This document shows positions 38,146-52,968 of a DNA stretch of 64,000 bases, piece by piece. The position numbers and the translations under genes were made by a program. The notes under the pieces are model-generated. The model had not been told where the DNA came from, did not search any database, and saw only the letters and a program-made list of their open reading frames with translations. Source of the DNA: Aculops lycopersici (Eukaryota; Arthropoda; Arachnida; Trombidiformes; Eriophyidae). Numbering within the stretch: position 1 is the stretch's first letter; every line of letters starts with the position of its first letter. The DNA lies in NCBI GenBank assembly GCA_015350385.1, contig WNKI01000004.1, positions 2,767,187 through 2,831,186 on the forward strand, written 5' to 3'.

Positions 38146-38151
38146 TTTATT
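38146..38151 (-). promoter_or_regulatory. polyadenylation signal of the ankyrin gene
   Basis: TTTATT on the plus strand reads AATAAA on the minus strand, 42 bp after the stop of the ankyrin/coiled-coil gene. It faces the DCAF8 signal 43 bp away, so the two transcripts probably overlap at their 3' tips. Confidence 0.7.
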
Positions 38152-38192
38152 AGTCTATATGGCACTTCATTTCTATGATACGAACAAGGTGG

Positions 38193-39410
38193 TTAAAGAT
38201 GCAGCGATGCTAGAAGGTGGCTAATCTTTTCTCTGCCAGCGGCCCTCTTAGTTATAAAATCTTGTTGCGCTTTGTAGTCCAGCATTCCGATATTGTCATC
38301 TATTTGTTTAGCTGGATCATCATTGTCAGATCTATTCTGCTGCTGATTCTTGATGATCATTTTGAAGTTGAGTTCCTCATTTAATTTACTGTTCTCAGTG
38401 ATTAGTTTCGCACAAAGTTTCTCTTTCTCATCATTCTTATCCCTGATGTAAGTTAAATCGAACTTGAGTCGCTCGATTTCGTGTTTCATCCGAATGTTGT
38501 CTTGTTCCAAAGCTAGTTTCTCTTTGCACTTCTCAGAATACTTTTGTTTATACTCCTCGCAACGCTTTTGAAGGTTCACAACGTTAATTGCGGCAACATT
38601 GGCTTGCATTTCAACTTGTTGCAAGTTTATATTATTACCATTATGATCATTATTTTTATCTAGCTGTTGTTGCTGATGGCGATTGAAGGCTGTCATGGCA
38701 GTTGAATTGTTACATGCTTGAGCAATATCTAAGGCTGTTAAACCAAGTTGATCTTTGGCTGTGAGATCTGATCCGGCTCGCAAAAGTGATTCAAATGTGG
38801 AGGTGTTTATCAATGGGCTTCGGACGGCTAGGTGAAGACAAGTTTCATCCTTACTATTTTTTGCCATTAGATCACATTTCTTTGAGCTCATCAGAGCGTC
38901 TATGGCAATTATGCTCTCCGTCATTATGGCCCAATGTAAAGCAGTGTTCTTTTCCAAATCGGTTATATTAGGATCGGCGCCTTGGGATAAAAAATATTTC
39001 ACAAGATGCTCGTGGCCACACTCGATAGCCTTGACAAGAGGAGTGTTTCCTTCATTGTCTTGGACATTTGGATTGGCCCCATTGGAGATTAAAATTTTTA
39101 ATATTGCAACATTCCCGTTAACCGTTGCCAGATGAATAGGGTATCTCGTGGAGCTATCGTGTGAGTTGGTGTCAACTTTTTGGATATGTTTCTTAACTTG
39201 CTCATCGTCATTCAATAGACAGGCACGATGTAATTTTGTAAAGCTTGCATCAACTTTGTTCAAGTCAATATTATAGGCACCGCGAACCACTTGAATGGAT
39301 TTCGCATTCAAACAAGTGGCTGAAGTTCGACGCAAAGACTTGCTACTATTTGTGCCTCGGTGAATATGATACCTATCTAATGACGGCTGCCTTCTAAAGA
39401 ATTTTCTCAT
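38193..39410 (-). CDS. ANKRD26-like ankyrin repeat and coiled-coil protein
   Basis: A 405-residue intronless frame with a clear ATG. The N-terminus is basic. About five ankyrin repeats follow at about 60-240 (FTKLHRACLLNDDEQV, RYPIHLATVNGNVAILKILI, GNTPLVKAIECGHEHLV, NTALHWAIM, ETCLHLAVRS). A His/Asn/Gln linker leads to a predicted coiled coil at about 285-360 (EIERLKFDLTYIRDKNDEKE). The architecture, the MRKFF start and the coiled-coil wording resemble the vertebrate ANKRD26/ANKRD30/POTE group, but that group is much longer, so I give no symbol. No enzymatic motif is present. It is likely a scaffold, possibly at centrosomes or membranes as reported for ANKRD26; that role is inference only. 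Confidence 0.75.
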   Translation of the reverse strand: MRKFFRRQPSLDRYHIHRGTNSSKSLRRTSATCLNAKSIQVVRGAYNIDLNKVDASFTKLHRACLLNDDEQVKKHIQKVDTNSHDSSTRYPIHLATVNGNVAILKILISNGANPNVQDNEGNTPLVKAIECGHEHLVKYFLSQGADPNITDLEKNTALHWAIMTESIIAIDALMSSKKCDLMAKNSKDETCLHLAVRSPLINTSTFESLLRAGSDLTAKDQLGLTALDIAQACNNSTAMTAFNRHQQQQLDKNNDHNGNNINLQQVEMQANVAAINVVNLQKRCEEYKQKYSEKCKEKLALEQDNIRMKHEIERLKFDLTYIRDKNDEKEKLCAKLITENSKLNEELNFKMIIKNQQQNRSDNDDPAKQIDDNIGMLDYKAQQDFITKRAAGREKISHLLASLHL

Positions 39411-39854
39411 TGTTGATCCATATAAATTGATAAAATTATCTTAATTTAGTGTGATAATGTTGCAATATAAGTTTAGTCAACTGATGATTCCAGTGCCATC
39501 ATTGTTATCATTATTAGCACTGACAAATCATGATGCAAAAAAGTTTAACAAATGGCGTAATATTATATGCAACCTGCAGGAATATCTGCCTCGTCAACTT
39601 CGCACAATCCTGCAGTTGTAATGTTTGGAAATATTCAAATTTGGCGCCTTTGGCTACATTCCCTCAAGGAAGTATGTGCATCCATAGACGATGCATGCGA
39701 AACACGTTGTTGCGTTCCAATGTGCGATCATTTGTCGTCTTCCATCAACCAATACTTGTTTACCTGATGAATTCTTATTGCTAGGCAATCTAATTTAGAC
39801 TCTATTAATTATATCTATACATATTATTGATATCATTTTGATCAAATATCCAAA

Positions 39855-40403
39855 ATGACACCATCAGCACCAGCCGTCAAATCTGTTCAAGTTTTTGGAA
39901 GGAAAAAGACCGCAACCGCGGTGGCACAATGTAAGGCTGGAAAGGGACTCATTAGAGTCAACGACAGACCTTTGGATTTGGTTGAGCCCCAAGTGCTCCG
40001 ATTTAAGTTGATCGAGCCAATCCTCTTGATCGGTCAAGACAAGTAAGTATTGATTAGATGACCAACGAATTATGCAAAATCATGTTGCTATGAAACGCAT
40101 TCCTAACCAAATGACATCTTCATTACACTCAACCCATTCTATAATAGATTCTCTGATGTTGACATCCGAGTCAGAGTAAGCGGTGGTGGTCGTGTCGCCC
40201 AAATCTACGCCATTCGTCAAGCTATCTCAAGAGCTCTGGTTGCCTACTACCAGAAGTACGTCGATGAGGCCTCAAAGAAGGAGATTAAGGAGATGCTCGT
40301 CCAGTATGACAGAACATTGCTTGTCTCTGACCCAAGAAGATGCGAGCCAAAGAAGTTCGGTGGTCCAGGTGCTCGTGCCAGATACCAGAAGTCATACCGT
40401 TAA
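39855..40403 (+). CDS. RPS16: 40S ribosomal protein S16 (uS9)
   Basis: Exons 39855-40042 and 40148-40403 join in phase 2 across a 105-bp intron (donor GTAAGT, acceptor AATAG) and give 147 residues, the family norm being about 146. VQVFGRKKTATAVAQCKAG near the start, GGGRVAQIYAIRQAISRAL in the middle and the C-terminal GARARYQKSYR are diagnostic for cytosolic uS9. The C-terminal arginine reaches the decoding site in known ribosomes. The stop codon overlaps an AATAAA and a second one lies at 40447-40452. The last 45 codons or so are repeated downstream at 41388-41523, separated from this gene by a UPF1 fragment. Confidence 0.97.
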
Positions 40404-40446
40404 ATAAATTGTCTAAATCTAAAGCTAGATCTAGACTTAACCTAAT

Positions 40447-40452
40447 AATAAA
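40447..40452 (+). promoter_or_regulatory. polyadenylation signal of RPS16
   Basis: AATAAA, 44 bp after the stop. An earlier AATAAA at 40403-40408 overlaps the stop codon and probably lies too close to serve as the main signal. Confidence 0.6.
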
Positions 40453-40487
40453 ACGCCATATTTGGGTTCGTTTTTCGTCCTCTTTAT

Positions 40488-41387
40488 TTACGTTGGACTA
40501 ACCATTCCGTTGCCCATAAAACTTTGACCCATCAAGTTCAAATTGCCAACCACAATCGGTGAGGACATTGAAGTTGAGGCTGTAGATTGGTGGTGGTTGA
40601 TTGAATTTTGATGATTGTTGTGACGTTTCATCATGAAAGCGGAAATCATAGGAATATTATTGTTGTTTCCCTTAATTTTGTTGAATTGTATTAAACTTGG
40701 CTTCAAGTTGTTCAACGGACCCTCAACTAGAACACCATTCTCCTTGTAGTAGGTTAACAAATGGTTCCAGAGAGTGTGCTTGCTAAGAACCTTCGGGTTG
40801 CCTACAGTGATGATTCCATACTTGGCTCTCGTTATGGCCACATTCAATCTTCTTGGATCATTCAAGAATCCGATACCTTGGCGCTCGTTTGATCTAACGC
40901 AAGACATGATTATTATATCCTTTTCACGACCCTGAAAGGCGTCGACACTTGCTATCTCAATCTCTTGGTATAATTTGGCGTGCAGCGATCCGTTGTATTG
41001 CATATACTGGACGAGATAAGCCCGTTGGCCTTCATAGGGGGTGATGATGCCAATTTGCTCGGGTCGGACGCCGGCCTTTAGGAAGCAAGTGGTTATACGC
41101 TCGACATAGGTGGCCTCTGATCGATTCAAATAGGACGTGCCCGAACCGGCGATCTCCTCTTGACCTTGGCAACAGTAGAAAAACATTGGCCTCGTCGGCG
41201 AGGGCCAAGGAAAGTCGACACCTTGCATCTCACGCTCGTAGGAGTTGATTCCGTTTTGTAGTGATCCCTCGTAGAAGAAGTCCGATGGGAATCGACTCAG
41301 TGCCGGGTGCATACGATACTGCACCTCCAATCTAAGTGGCCTGATACCTAACAAAACTAACCTCTCGAATAGAGATTGCGACAAGCC
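40488..41387 (-). pseudogene. UPF1 C-terminal fragment (duplicated)
   Basis: Bases 40495-41387 repeat 31895-32787 of UPF1 in the same orientation with a constant offset of 8600 and no indels. I find only three mismatches (40498, 40529, 40541), all at the left edge; the rest, some 840 bp, looks identical. The copy keeps an open frame for UPF1 residues of about 697-992 (VQYRMHPALS, SVDAFQGREKD, NVAITRAKYG) but lacks the Walker A lobe, the zinc module and any ATG start, so it cannot encode a helicase. On the left it runs into the RPS16 downstream flank, which supplies a stop codon at 40488. It is a truncated pseudogene or an assembly duplicate. Confidence 0.9.
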
Positions 41388-41541
41388 TGCCTCAAAAAAG
41401 GAGAATGAGGAGATGCTCGTCCAGTATGACAGAGCATTGCTTGTCTCTGACCCAAGAAGATGCGAGCCGAAGAAGTTCGGTGGTCCAGGTGCTCGTGCCA
41501 GATACCAGAAGTCATACCGTTAAATAAATTGTCTAAATCTG
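41388..41541 (+). pseudogene. RPS16 3'-end fragment (duplicated)
   Basis: This repeats RPS16 from about 40268 to 40421, offset 1120, covering the last 45 codons or so, the TAA at 41521-41523 and about 18 bp of 3' UTR with its AATAAA. By eye there are about five substitutions; three near the junction change Ile, Lys and Thr codons to Asn, Glu and Ala, and one is silent. It has no start or first exon. Its left edge abuts the UPF1 fragment at a GCCT shared by both genes, which suggests microhomology joining. Homology fades after 41541. Confidence 0.9.
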
Positions 41542-44500
41542 AATCTAAATCTAGAATCGATTATAAACAAACGACCAATACTGCACTACCTTATATTACC
41601 TATCGTCAACATCAATATGGCGCAAACTTCTTCACCGCACCATAACTAGACCACTGATGCTATCTCTAACACCAACATCTCGATACCTCACCCATTCCGG
41701 TTGATTTAGACGACTCGTTTCTCACCTTCTCGACCGAGCTTGCAAACTATCACCACATAAGACTGATCTGGCTAGATTCTAGGTCAAGACATCCGGTGCG
41801 ATTTCCATTCACATTGAATCCTTAACGAGCTTCATCCATCCTCCTCTCATTATGGCTGCCAAGTCTCCGTCGGTTTCACCTCGAAAGAGCAGTCAGAAAG
41901 TTGGAAGCGCCAACCACTTGCCCCTCTCATCCCTTGCATTTAGCGGCTGTGGATGGCCGCAAGTTGTTAGCGAAACTAGTCGCGAGCGTCCGGCATGAAG
42001 TAGAAGAAGATGGTTTAGCTGTTTAGCTGTCGCTTGACCTAGAACCGACTTGGGGGTTAGCTCACCTGTTTGTGTGCATTTGAGTATGTTTGCTTAGGTT
42101 TAATTAGGTGACTCGAGAGTGAAGACGAGACTGTGTGGTAGCTTGAGAAAGAGGGAGGAGGAGGAGGAGTAGACTGCCTCCGCGGTGGCGGTAACCAAGC
42201 GAGAATGTTAACGCCACGGCGCTTGCCTTTGAGGGGCAAACTCTTTTCGCTTAGACTTCATCTTCTTCTTCCACTTGCTCATCTGAAAGGTTAGCTTGCC
42301 AAAGTGAACTTGCCGCTGTTTCCATTGAATTTCTTCTGGTGGTCGCCTCGCCGACAATCAAATATATAAACATATTTGGTTTTCCTCTTTCCCTCTCTCC
42401 TTTAACTCAAATGCTAAAAGAGTGGGCAGCAGCGAAGGAACGGTAGGTCTCCTCGCCCTCAAGAGATTCCGCCGCCTCGGCATTGACTGCATTAGTTGTT
42501 GCATCAGGTAAACTAACGGTTAGATGATGGCCAATGATGATGCTGATGCTTCTTGAACCACTGAAGAGAGAAGAGTATTTATGCAGCAAATTCTCTTTAG
42601 CTCGCCAGAGGTAGTGAGAGAGAGAGAGACTTAACCTTTAACTGGCCTTGCCTCGAGTGTAACTGCTGTTTGCAATCTCACTCGATAGTCCGATAGCTTG
42701 CTACCTCTGAGGGTTTTCCAACAGTTCGCCAGCTAACTCACCGGAGTTCGGTTGGCCCAACTGGATGAAAGCAGCAATGGTAGTGGTAGTAGCGACTGCA
42801 GATGCCTTTCCGTCCGCCGGCAAGCCGCATCCATTTGGCTAGCCTTCGTCTTTCAGCCGTTGTATGCGAGTGTGCAAGAGAAAGAGAGAGAGAGAGAAAC
42901 GACGCTCGGAGGCAACAGGTTGCCATCGCCGTTGCAGGTGCCCGCGCGCCTCATGTGCTTGACCGTGCGGCGCCATTACTAGACAAATGCAACGTTATTG
43001 TTGCCACAACCTCTACAACATAACTTACACTACTCCACTCTCCCCTCGCCTGCCGCAACTGCTAAGCTAGCTAACATTAGTTAGCGTTTAACGGTTTGCG
43101 TCCGGCGGCTGGCTTCTCGCGCGCCGGCGCGAAGTTTTGCCGCCCGACTAGCACTGCCGCTGCCTCCATCGCCACCGCCGCCGCTTACGTCAGGACCGGA
43201 GACATTCGTTAGCCTCCTTGGAGCGAGCGCAAAGCGATAGCCTCTAGCTCTTCAAAGTGGCAGAGGAAAGCGAGAGAGTTCAAGCCTCGGGACAGACCGA
43301 AAGGGAGTGAGTCGAAGAGCGAGCAAGAGAGAGACAGGCAGACAGAGCCACAGCCAAAGAGAAACAGAGTCAAACAGCAACAACCTGATCCGGTCACCAC
43401 TTGTTGAAGCTGAGTGTCGTTGCAACTTGCATGCGTTTATGTCTCAGTGTGTTTCTATTTCCTCGGCAGCATTTTGCGGCATTCGAAGCGAGCCAAATTA
43501 ACCGGACCAGACGAGCCGACGAACTCTCGCATAACGGTAACGAGAAGCGGAGCGCGAAGAAGACGACGACGACGACAACGACGACAACGACAGGCATTCA
43601 GAGTCTTGGGAACATTCAGTCAGTTCATTTGTTTGCTAGTGAGCTAACTAGCTTAGTAATATTCAAACCAAACTAGCTAGCGACAATTTGCTTGTGTCCA
43701 GTCAAGTTTAGCTTAGCTTAGCTTAGTTCAGTTCAGTTCAAGTCAGTGAAAAAGGAGCGAGAAGAAAGAGGAGGAAATAATCTACAAAAGTGAAGTAATC
43801 CAAGCGAATTAATCGACGTCAACGAGATACACAAGAACAACAATTACTTCAAACCATTACTATTACTATCAGAATACTCAAACTTGAGAGAGAGGGGGAG
43901 TCCATAGAGCAACAAGTTAAAGAGAGATTAACTAGACAGTTTATCGAGCGAGATTTTAATTATTTGTCATTTGAGAGGCGGCGGCGAGCTAAGCAAACCA
44001 ATAGCTAGCTTGCTAACTAAGAAAGAATACCGCGGCACAAAAGGTGATACGCCGGCGCATTCCGCATTTTAGCGTCCAGGTAATCGGTCAGTGTGGCAAG
44101 CGAGCGACAGGTAGTTGAGTAGCGGGAGCTAAGAGGTTCAAGCGAGCGGCCGATTAGATTACACACAATTGCAACGGCAAGCGCATTACTATTATTAGCA
44201 CTTTTACCCGGCAGGCTAACCTGTTGATTCCCTGTGGACACTTGGAGTTTTGTTGTCATCCTTGCTACACAAGTTATTTGTTGTTGTTTGTTCAGCAAGT
44301 TTGATTCAAATTCTACATTTACACCTCGACGTGAGAGTTAATTGAATCACACTTACACTTGCAAGTGGAAGTTGGAAGTTGTGAGTCGAAAGTTGAAAGT
44401 TCGAAAGTAAGGAAGAAAGAGAATAGGAAGACGGAGAGTAAGAAGAAGGAAGAAGAATTTGTTAGATAGTCAAATCAAAGTCTGATCACCAGTCAGTCAA

Positions 44501-44631
44501 GTGAGACCATCAAATCTTAGACCAATATAAGAAATCCATACAATTTAAGAATATATTGATAAATCAGTATACATATATTGAATCAAATTAAGCAACCGGA
44601 AACCAGACAACCAAACACACCAAGCCACAAA
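41542..44631 (+). other. gene-free region, likely promoter and 5' UTR of the Gln-rich secreted protein
   Basis: No convincing coding frame. It carries GA runs (42618-42629, 42880-42897), an ACG-type repeat at about 43558-43592 and a GCTTA/GTTCA pentamer run at about 43706-43738. The last kilobase is purine-rich and dotted with short upstream frames, so a long 5' UTR is possible. No splice junction can be placed. Confidence 0.5.
43706..43738. repeat. AGCTT/AGTTC pentamer repeat
   Basis: Six or seven pentamer units, first GCTTA then GTTCA variants, in the likely 5' UTR or promoter of the following gene. Confidence 0.75.
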
Positions 44632-48030
<3,399 letters not shown>

Positions 48031-49805
48031 CAACCTTTCGTGTCGTGACTTGACGTGCGATTAAGGGAGTCAGATAACTCATTGGAAGATAACCATGAGG
48101 ACGACGGTGGCAACGATGGAAAGTGGATAAGGACTAATTCCAAGTTAAGCCGCCCAGTCGACTAATGCAAAAACGACTCTCGAGAGAAGCCGAAACCAAA
48201 TCATCATGATCAAACGGTAAAGATTGTAGTTTATTTATCACACTATCAAATTATTTTCACATTAATTATCACACTTTACTAGCACCACATCAAACTTTTC
48301 AATACACACAAACATTACAACAAACTCAACCATTACAAGTTATTATTGTTGGTGGCAGCTAAAAATTACCACTTTCGTATCTCACTGATAATAATAGAAT
48401 CAATAATGATGACCAAAACAACAATAATCATAATCATAAGTAACAAACGATAGGTAATATCGAGATAGGGGACCAGGTAAAGTTGTATCATTTAAAGGTT
48501 AAAAAAGAAGCTGCTTATTAGCGGCAGAGAGGGAAGCAAATTGAGGCCAACTGATTGATAAACCTCGTTATTCGATTAAACAACCACTTGAGTAATTAGA
48601 CTCACCCAAGTGAAACACAACAACAAACAACCATCGACCATTCTTCCAACTTATTGCTCATTTTACGTGACTTGGCTTTACGCCGCGCCACCAACCTGTC
48701 GAATCATCGTTTTATCTCTAATTTTCAAATTCACAACTATGCATTGCTTCTAAACCCAACATCTCAGATGGCCAATCTTATCTGATTCCTCTAGTCGGTT
48801 CGTTAGTTTGTCCGTCCGGTCAACAAACGGAATGGGAAGTTTCGTGATCTGCGAGCCACATTAAGGATGAATGGAATTTCCAAGATTAGAATGCTGCTCG
48901 ATTTATTTGTGGGTCGTCCAAAGTTTGATCTCTTCGCTTGCTCTTTTGGCCATCGTCGTAAACTTTTTATTTGTAAGTCCAAAACTCTCGCTCGCTTTAG
49001 CTTTTGCTATCTAGTTAGCCAGCTAACTGGCGAGGGCTTTGCATAGATTGAACTCGAACAAGACGAATTGGCGGCCAACTCGAGGGTCAAGCTGCGAGAT
49101 CCAGTCAAGCGAAAGAAATTGACCATCGAGGTGAAAGTTGTTGTGTGTCGTGCGCTGGCGGCGATCTAACCAAACAAACAGATGATTTGATTGCAAGAAG
49201 CTCGAGTCTTTCCGTTACTCCGCGGCACTGAGCTTCATGGGATCAGCACTGCGGCTGACGAGCAAACGAGTTGGCCGCTGGTTTGATTGTCGAGATGCAG
49301 GCAACTGGGTTGGCGAGTCGGCGATCGACTTGTAGCTTGGCGATGGAAGCAGCAAAAGCGTTGCGCTGATGGTATCGCCAAGCAACACGCCGCCACCTGT
49401 TGATCCAATCCGTTGGCCCGCTCTCTAACTCTCGCAAGCTTGCGCGACGGGCAACTTGTTAGCACCACATAATCTGCCTTTAGCTCGCCACACAACTTGT
49501 GTACTCGCTCGCTAGCCCGCCTCACCTGTTGCTCTCGCCGCGGCTAGAGAGTTGGGCCAGTGATGTTGATGTTGTGGCTAAATTTGCATCCAACATGTGG
49601 GCTGCCTGATAAGATCATCGCCGTGTTCTCCTAGTCGCTCGCCAACGAGGCATCCAACTCTAAACTCTCGCTTGGCCATCTAAACTCCTGTGGGATTTTA
49701 CGCTGCACAGTCCATCAGAGTGAGCAGCGGCTAGATGAGTCGTGATGTTGATATAACAATGGGATTGGCAGTGGTACTAGCATCGCCAATTTAGACCAGC
49801 AAGCG

Positions 49806-49836
<31 letters not shown>

Positions 49837-52800
49837 ATCAACTTGGTGGATATTCCCCGTGGCTAAAGATGGATAACTCGATGGATCAAGACCGATGGTG
49901 GCTAAGCGTTGAAGGGAGCAATGACAGGAGTTGATGCTGCAAGGTGCGACCAAATCGTTACAGGTCAACAAAGGTAGCGGCTTATATTCAAAGCTTCAGA
50001 TTGCGACGGAGGGAATTAAACTTTCGCTCGCCAAGCTGGAGTACTGAACTCATCACAAGACTAGACACTTTCATTATTGGCAACAGGTGCAAAGCGGCCA
50101 TTAAAAGTCTGCATTAGAATCTGGCCGCATCAGAGGCGGCCAACGTCGTCTCATAATTATAGTGGTCGGTGGCCATCGTTGGTTGTTATTATTGCCATAG
50201 CGAGGGGCTTAGCTTTCTCTCGCAGGCAAGTCTTGCAATGACCGGTGTGCTAGCATCACGCAGAATATTGATTCCAACTCCGAGGGGTTCAAGTGGGATG
50301 TTGCAAAAATATTACGCCATCATTGGAGTGGCACCAAATTGGCAATCAAACTAATGCTTACGGCAAATGCAAACCAAATGGCAACTGGCGTGAGGAATTC
50401 ATTGAACCAACAAATGGAGCCAATAGTGAATGGTGACCTGAGATATGGGAAAAACAATGCCAACTGCGTCAATTGTATTGTTGTCTCTTCCGGTCGCCGC
50501 CGACCACTTGTAAGATCACTCACTAGATGGCTTCACTAGGATGTAAGATCACAATCACGCTTGTACCTGGCAAAGGTTTCAGAGGCTCACTGTGCCGTCA
50601 GTCGGTGGGTCATAGTGAAAGCGAGCGAAAGAGAGAGAGAGAGGGAGAGATAAAATTGAATTTCCGATTGACGTCACAAGTGGCCAGTGGAAAGTGATGT
50701 GTAGTAGCAACTGTGAGCAAAAGTTGCTCTGGAAAGAAAGTATCTCAATTGCTACTCAACAGGTAGCATCGTAACGGTAGTCGCTCACTTTGCTAGCCGA
50801 TAGACTTGCTACAATTTTCCCTACTCTCAGCTCCCGCTTCTGCCCCAACTCGACAGTCGGACACTCGATGCGGTGGGCCAATTTGACCGCCAGTCGTTGG
50901 TAGGTTTGGTGCAATTTCCATTGTTGTCGCTCACTCAATCATGTGGCGCCAAATTGTCGCCCGACTAACACTCGTAGTTGGTGGTGGTGGTGGTGGTGCT
51001 GGTGCTGGTGCTGGCTAAGAATTGATAGAACGCTGGAGGGGAAAGTGGAGCTAAAGTTACAAATTTGATCTGGTGAAAGTATGGGCGACATTCGTGACAT
51101 ATTGTTTGCGTTAGAAGAAACTCGATGAAGAAAATTGAGTTGCATTTGTCACCTGTCCACTAAAGCAGTCAGCTAGCCGGCCACCAACGATAACAGTAAC
51201 ACAACAAATTGTAAAAGTTTATTCGGCACCCAGTGTGCATTTGCAACATCCTCTTCCTCCCTTGAGTTTCATCCCATAACCATCGTCGCCTTTCCCCATC
51301 TCGACAACCTGGCCACTTCCTAGCTCATACAACAACAACAACAATCTAATCGAGACGACAAAAGACTAATCCTCTGGCTTCCTATTTTTGCCGCACACTT
51401 GATACTGCCCACAACAAAGTGAGCAAGCATTGTTGTCGTCATCATTTCGAATTGGCAAAAGTTTGTTGAGCCACACGACGACTGTCAGTCTCCAACTGGA
51501 TCATTTTCGCGACTCAAAACCACAGCCAACAATCGAAGATTCCGCTCATCATTTTGTAGTTGTTGGAGCTCCAGAGTTTTTGAGCCAGTTGCTTCGCTTG
51601 ATCTTAGTTTCAGAGTCAGTTTTAGATTAAAACTAAACGTAAAAAGCCACCACGCGCCTACATCATCACGCGCTGAGATATACCAAAAACCAACACTAGA
51701 CTATCGAAAACGACGTCGACGACCAGTTTGCCTGATTAGAAGGCTGCGCCCACATTAGTGCGCTTTATTATGACCGTGAAAAAATAATACAGTCAAACGA
51801 AGAAACGAAGCTAAACCAGAAGTCAGTGGGTCGCAAGCGAGAGCTTCAAGTTGGCGATTGACTGAGAAAAGTGGCCGCTAAATTGAGCTGGCCAAAGATA
51901 GAAGCAAAAAACTCGCGCACAGGTAAGTATCTGGTCGACCTTCTTTCTGCTAGTCATCGAGTCAACCAGCGAGTGAGCAACAAGTGAAAAGTTTATCTGC
52001 TCTTTTGGCAACTCTCTTTCACACAACCCTCTCTCTTAACAATCTCGTGCGAGATACTAGTAATCAATTAGACAAACTAAACATTCGCCTGCTGGTCTCA
52101 AGTCCAAACTAAACTTCGAGTTATTATCGAAGTTATTACTCCCGATTTGCTCGTTCTTTCAGTCGCTTGTTGCAGGTTCATTGTTATCTGGTATAAATTT
52201 ACCTGCACCCCGATGTGAGCAAGTCAATCAGATGGCCATAGAATCGGCCGGCGAGCGAGAGAGTTAGTGCCGCTAGTAATGGGATTATTAACGTTATTAT
52301 GCTAACTCTTCTATTCTAGTATCTCTCTTATCAGCAACCAGGAAGACCAAAATCACACGCGACTTCCCATCTTAATGCACAACCATTGTTGTCTAACATC
52401 AACAGTTGGTTTTTATTCCTTGTCTAAGATACAAACAGAAAAACACCACGCGTGTCTCCTTGCTGTTTTTTCATGCTTTGAATTTAAAATCTAAAACAAA
52501 ACTACTCGCGCTTGCATCCAACTAACACCCTCGTTTACGCTCCCTCCTTCCTTCCTGCCAACAAACGGATGCCATCGACGTTCTCTGGCTCACAAACAAA
52601 TCTAGTTGTTGTACAACAAGCAACCTGTTGACTACGACTCTCGCTAGCGCGCGCGACTCCCTTTGCGCACGCGTTTCCAATATCCGGTGGCCGGCTACCT
52701 GTTGAGTTGGCTTGAATCCTGCTCATGCTAGTTAGCTTGCTAGAGGGAGGTAAGAAAGAGGGACACATGAATGTCGCAAGCCTGGGCTCGATTCAATACT

Positions 52801-52968
52801 CATCATCATCGTGAACATTTTGAATTTTGAATCAGTCGATCGATTGCGGACAAACAGCTCAGTTGAGTTTCAGGTTTCAGGTCGAGAGCTGAGCCGCGAG
52901 GCTAGAGTAGCAACAAGAGAACCAAATCGAGGAAGAATCAATTGAGAGGAAACAAGCAAATCTTCAAG
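48031..52968. other. 4.9-kb gene-free stretch
   Basis: Begins with the 3' UTR of the Gln-rich protein gene (no canonical AATAAA seen in the first few hundred bases) and ends with the 5' flank of the next gene. A GA microsatellite lies at 49806-49832. The frames present are short and not protein-like. Nothing else is recognised. Confidence 0.55.
49806..49832. repeat. (GA)n microsatellite
   Basis: About 13 GA units in noncoding DNA. Confidence 0.9.
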
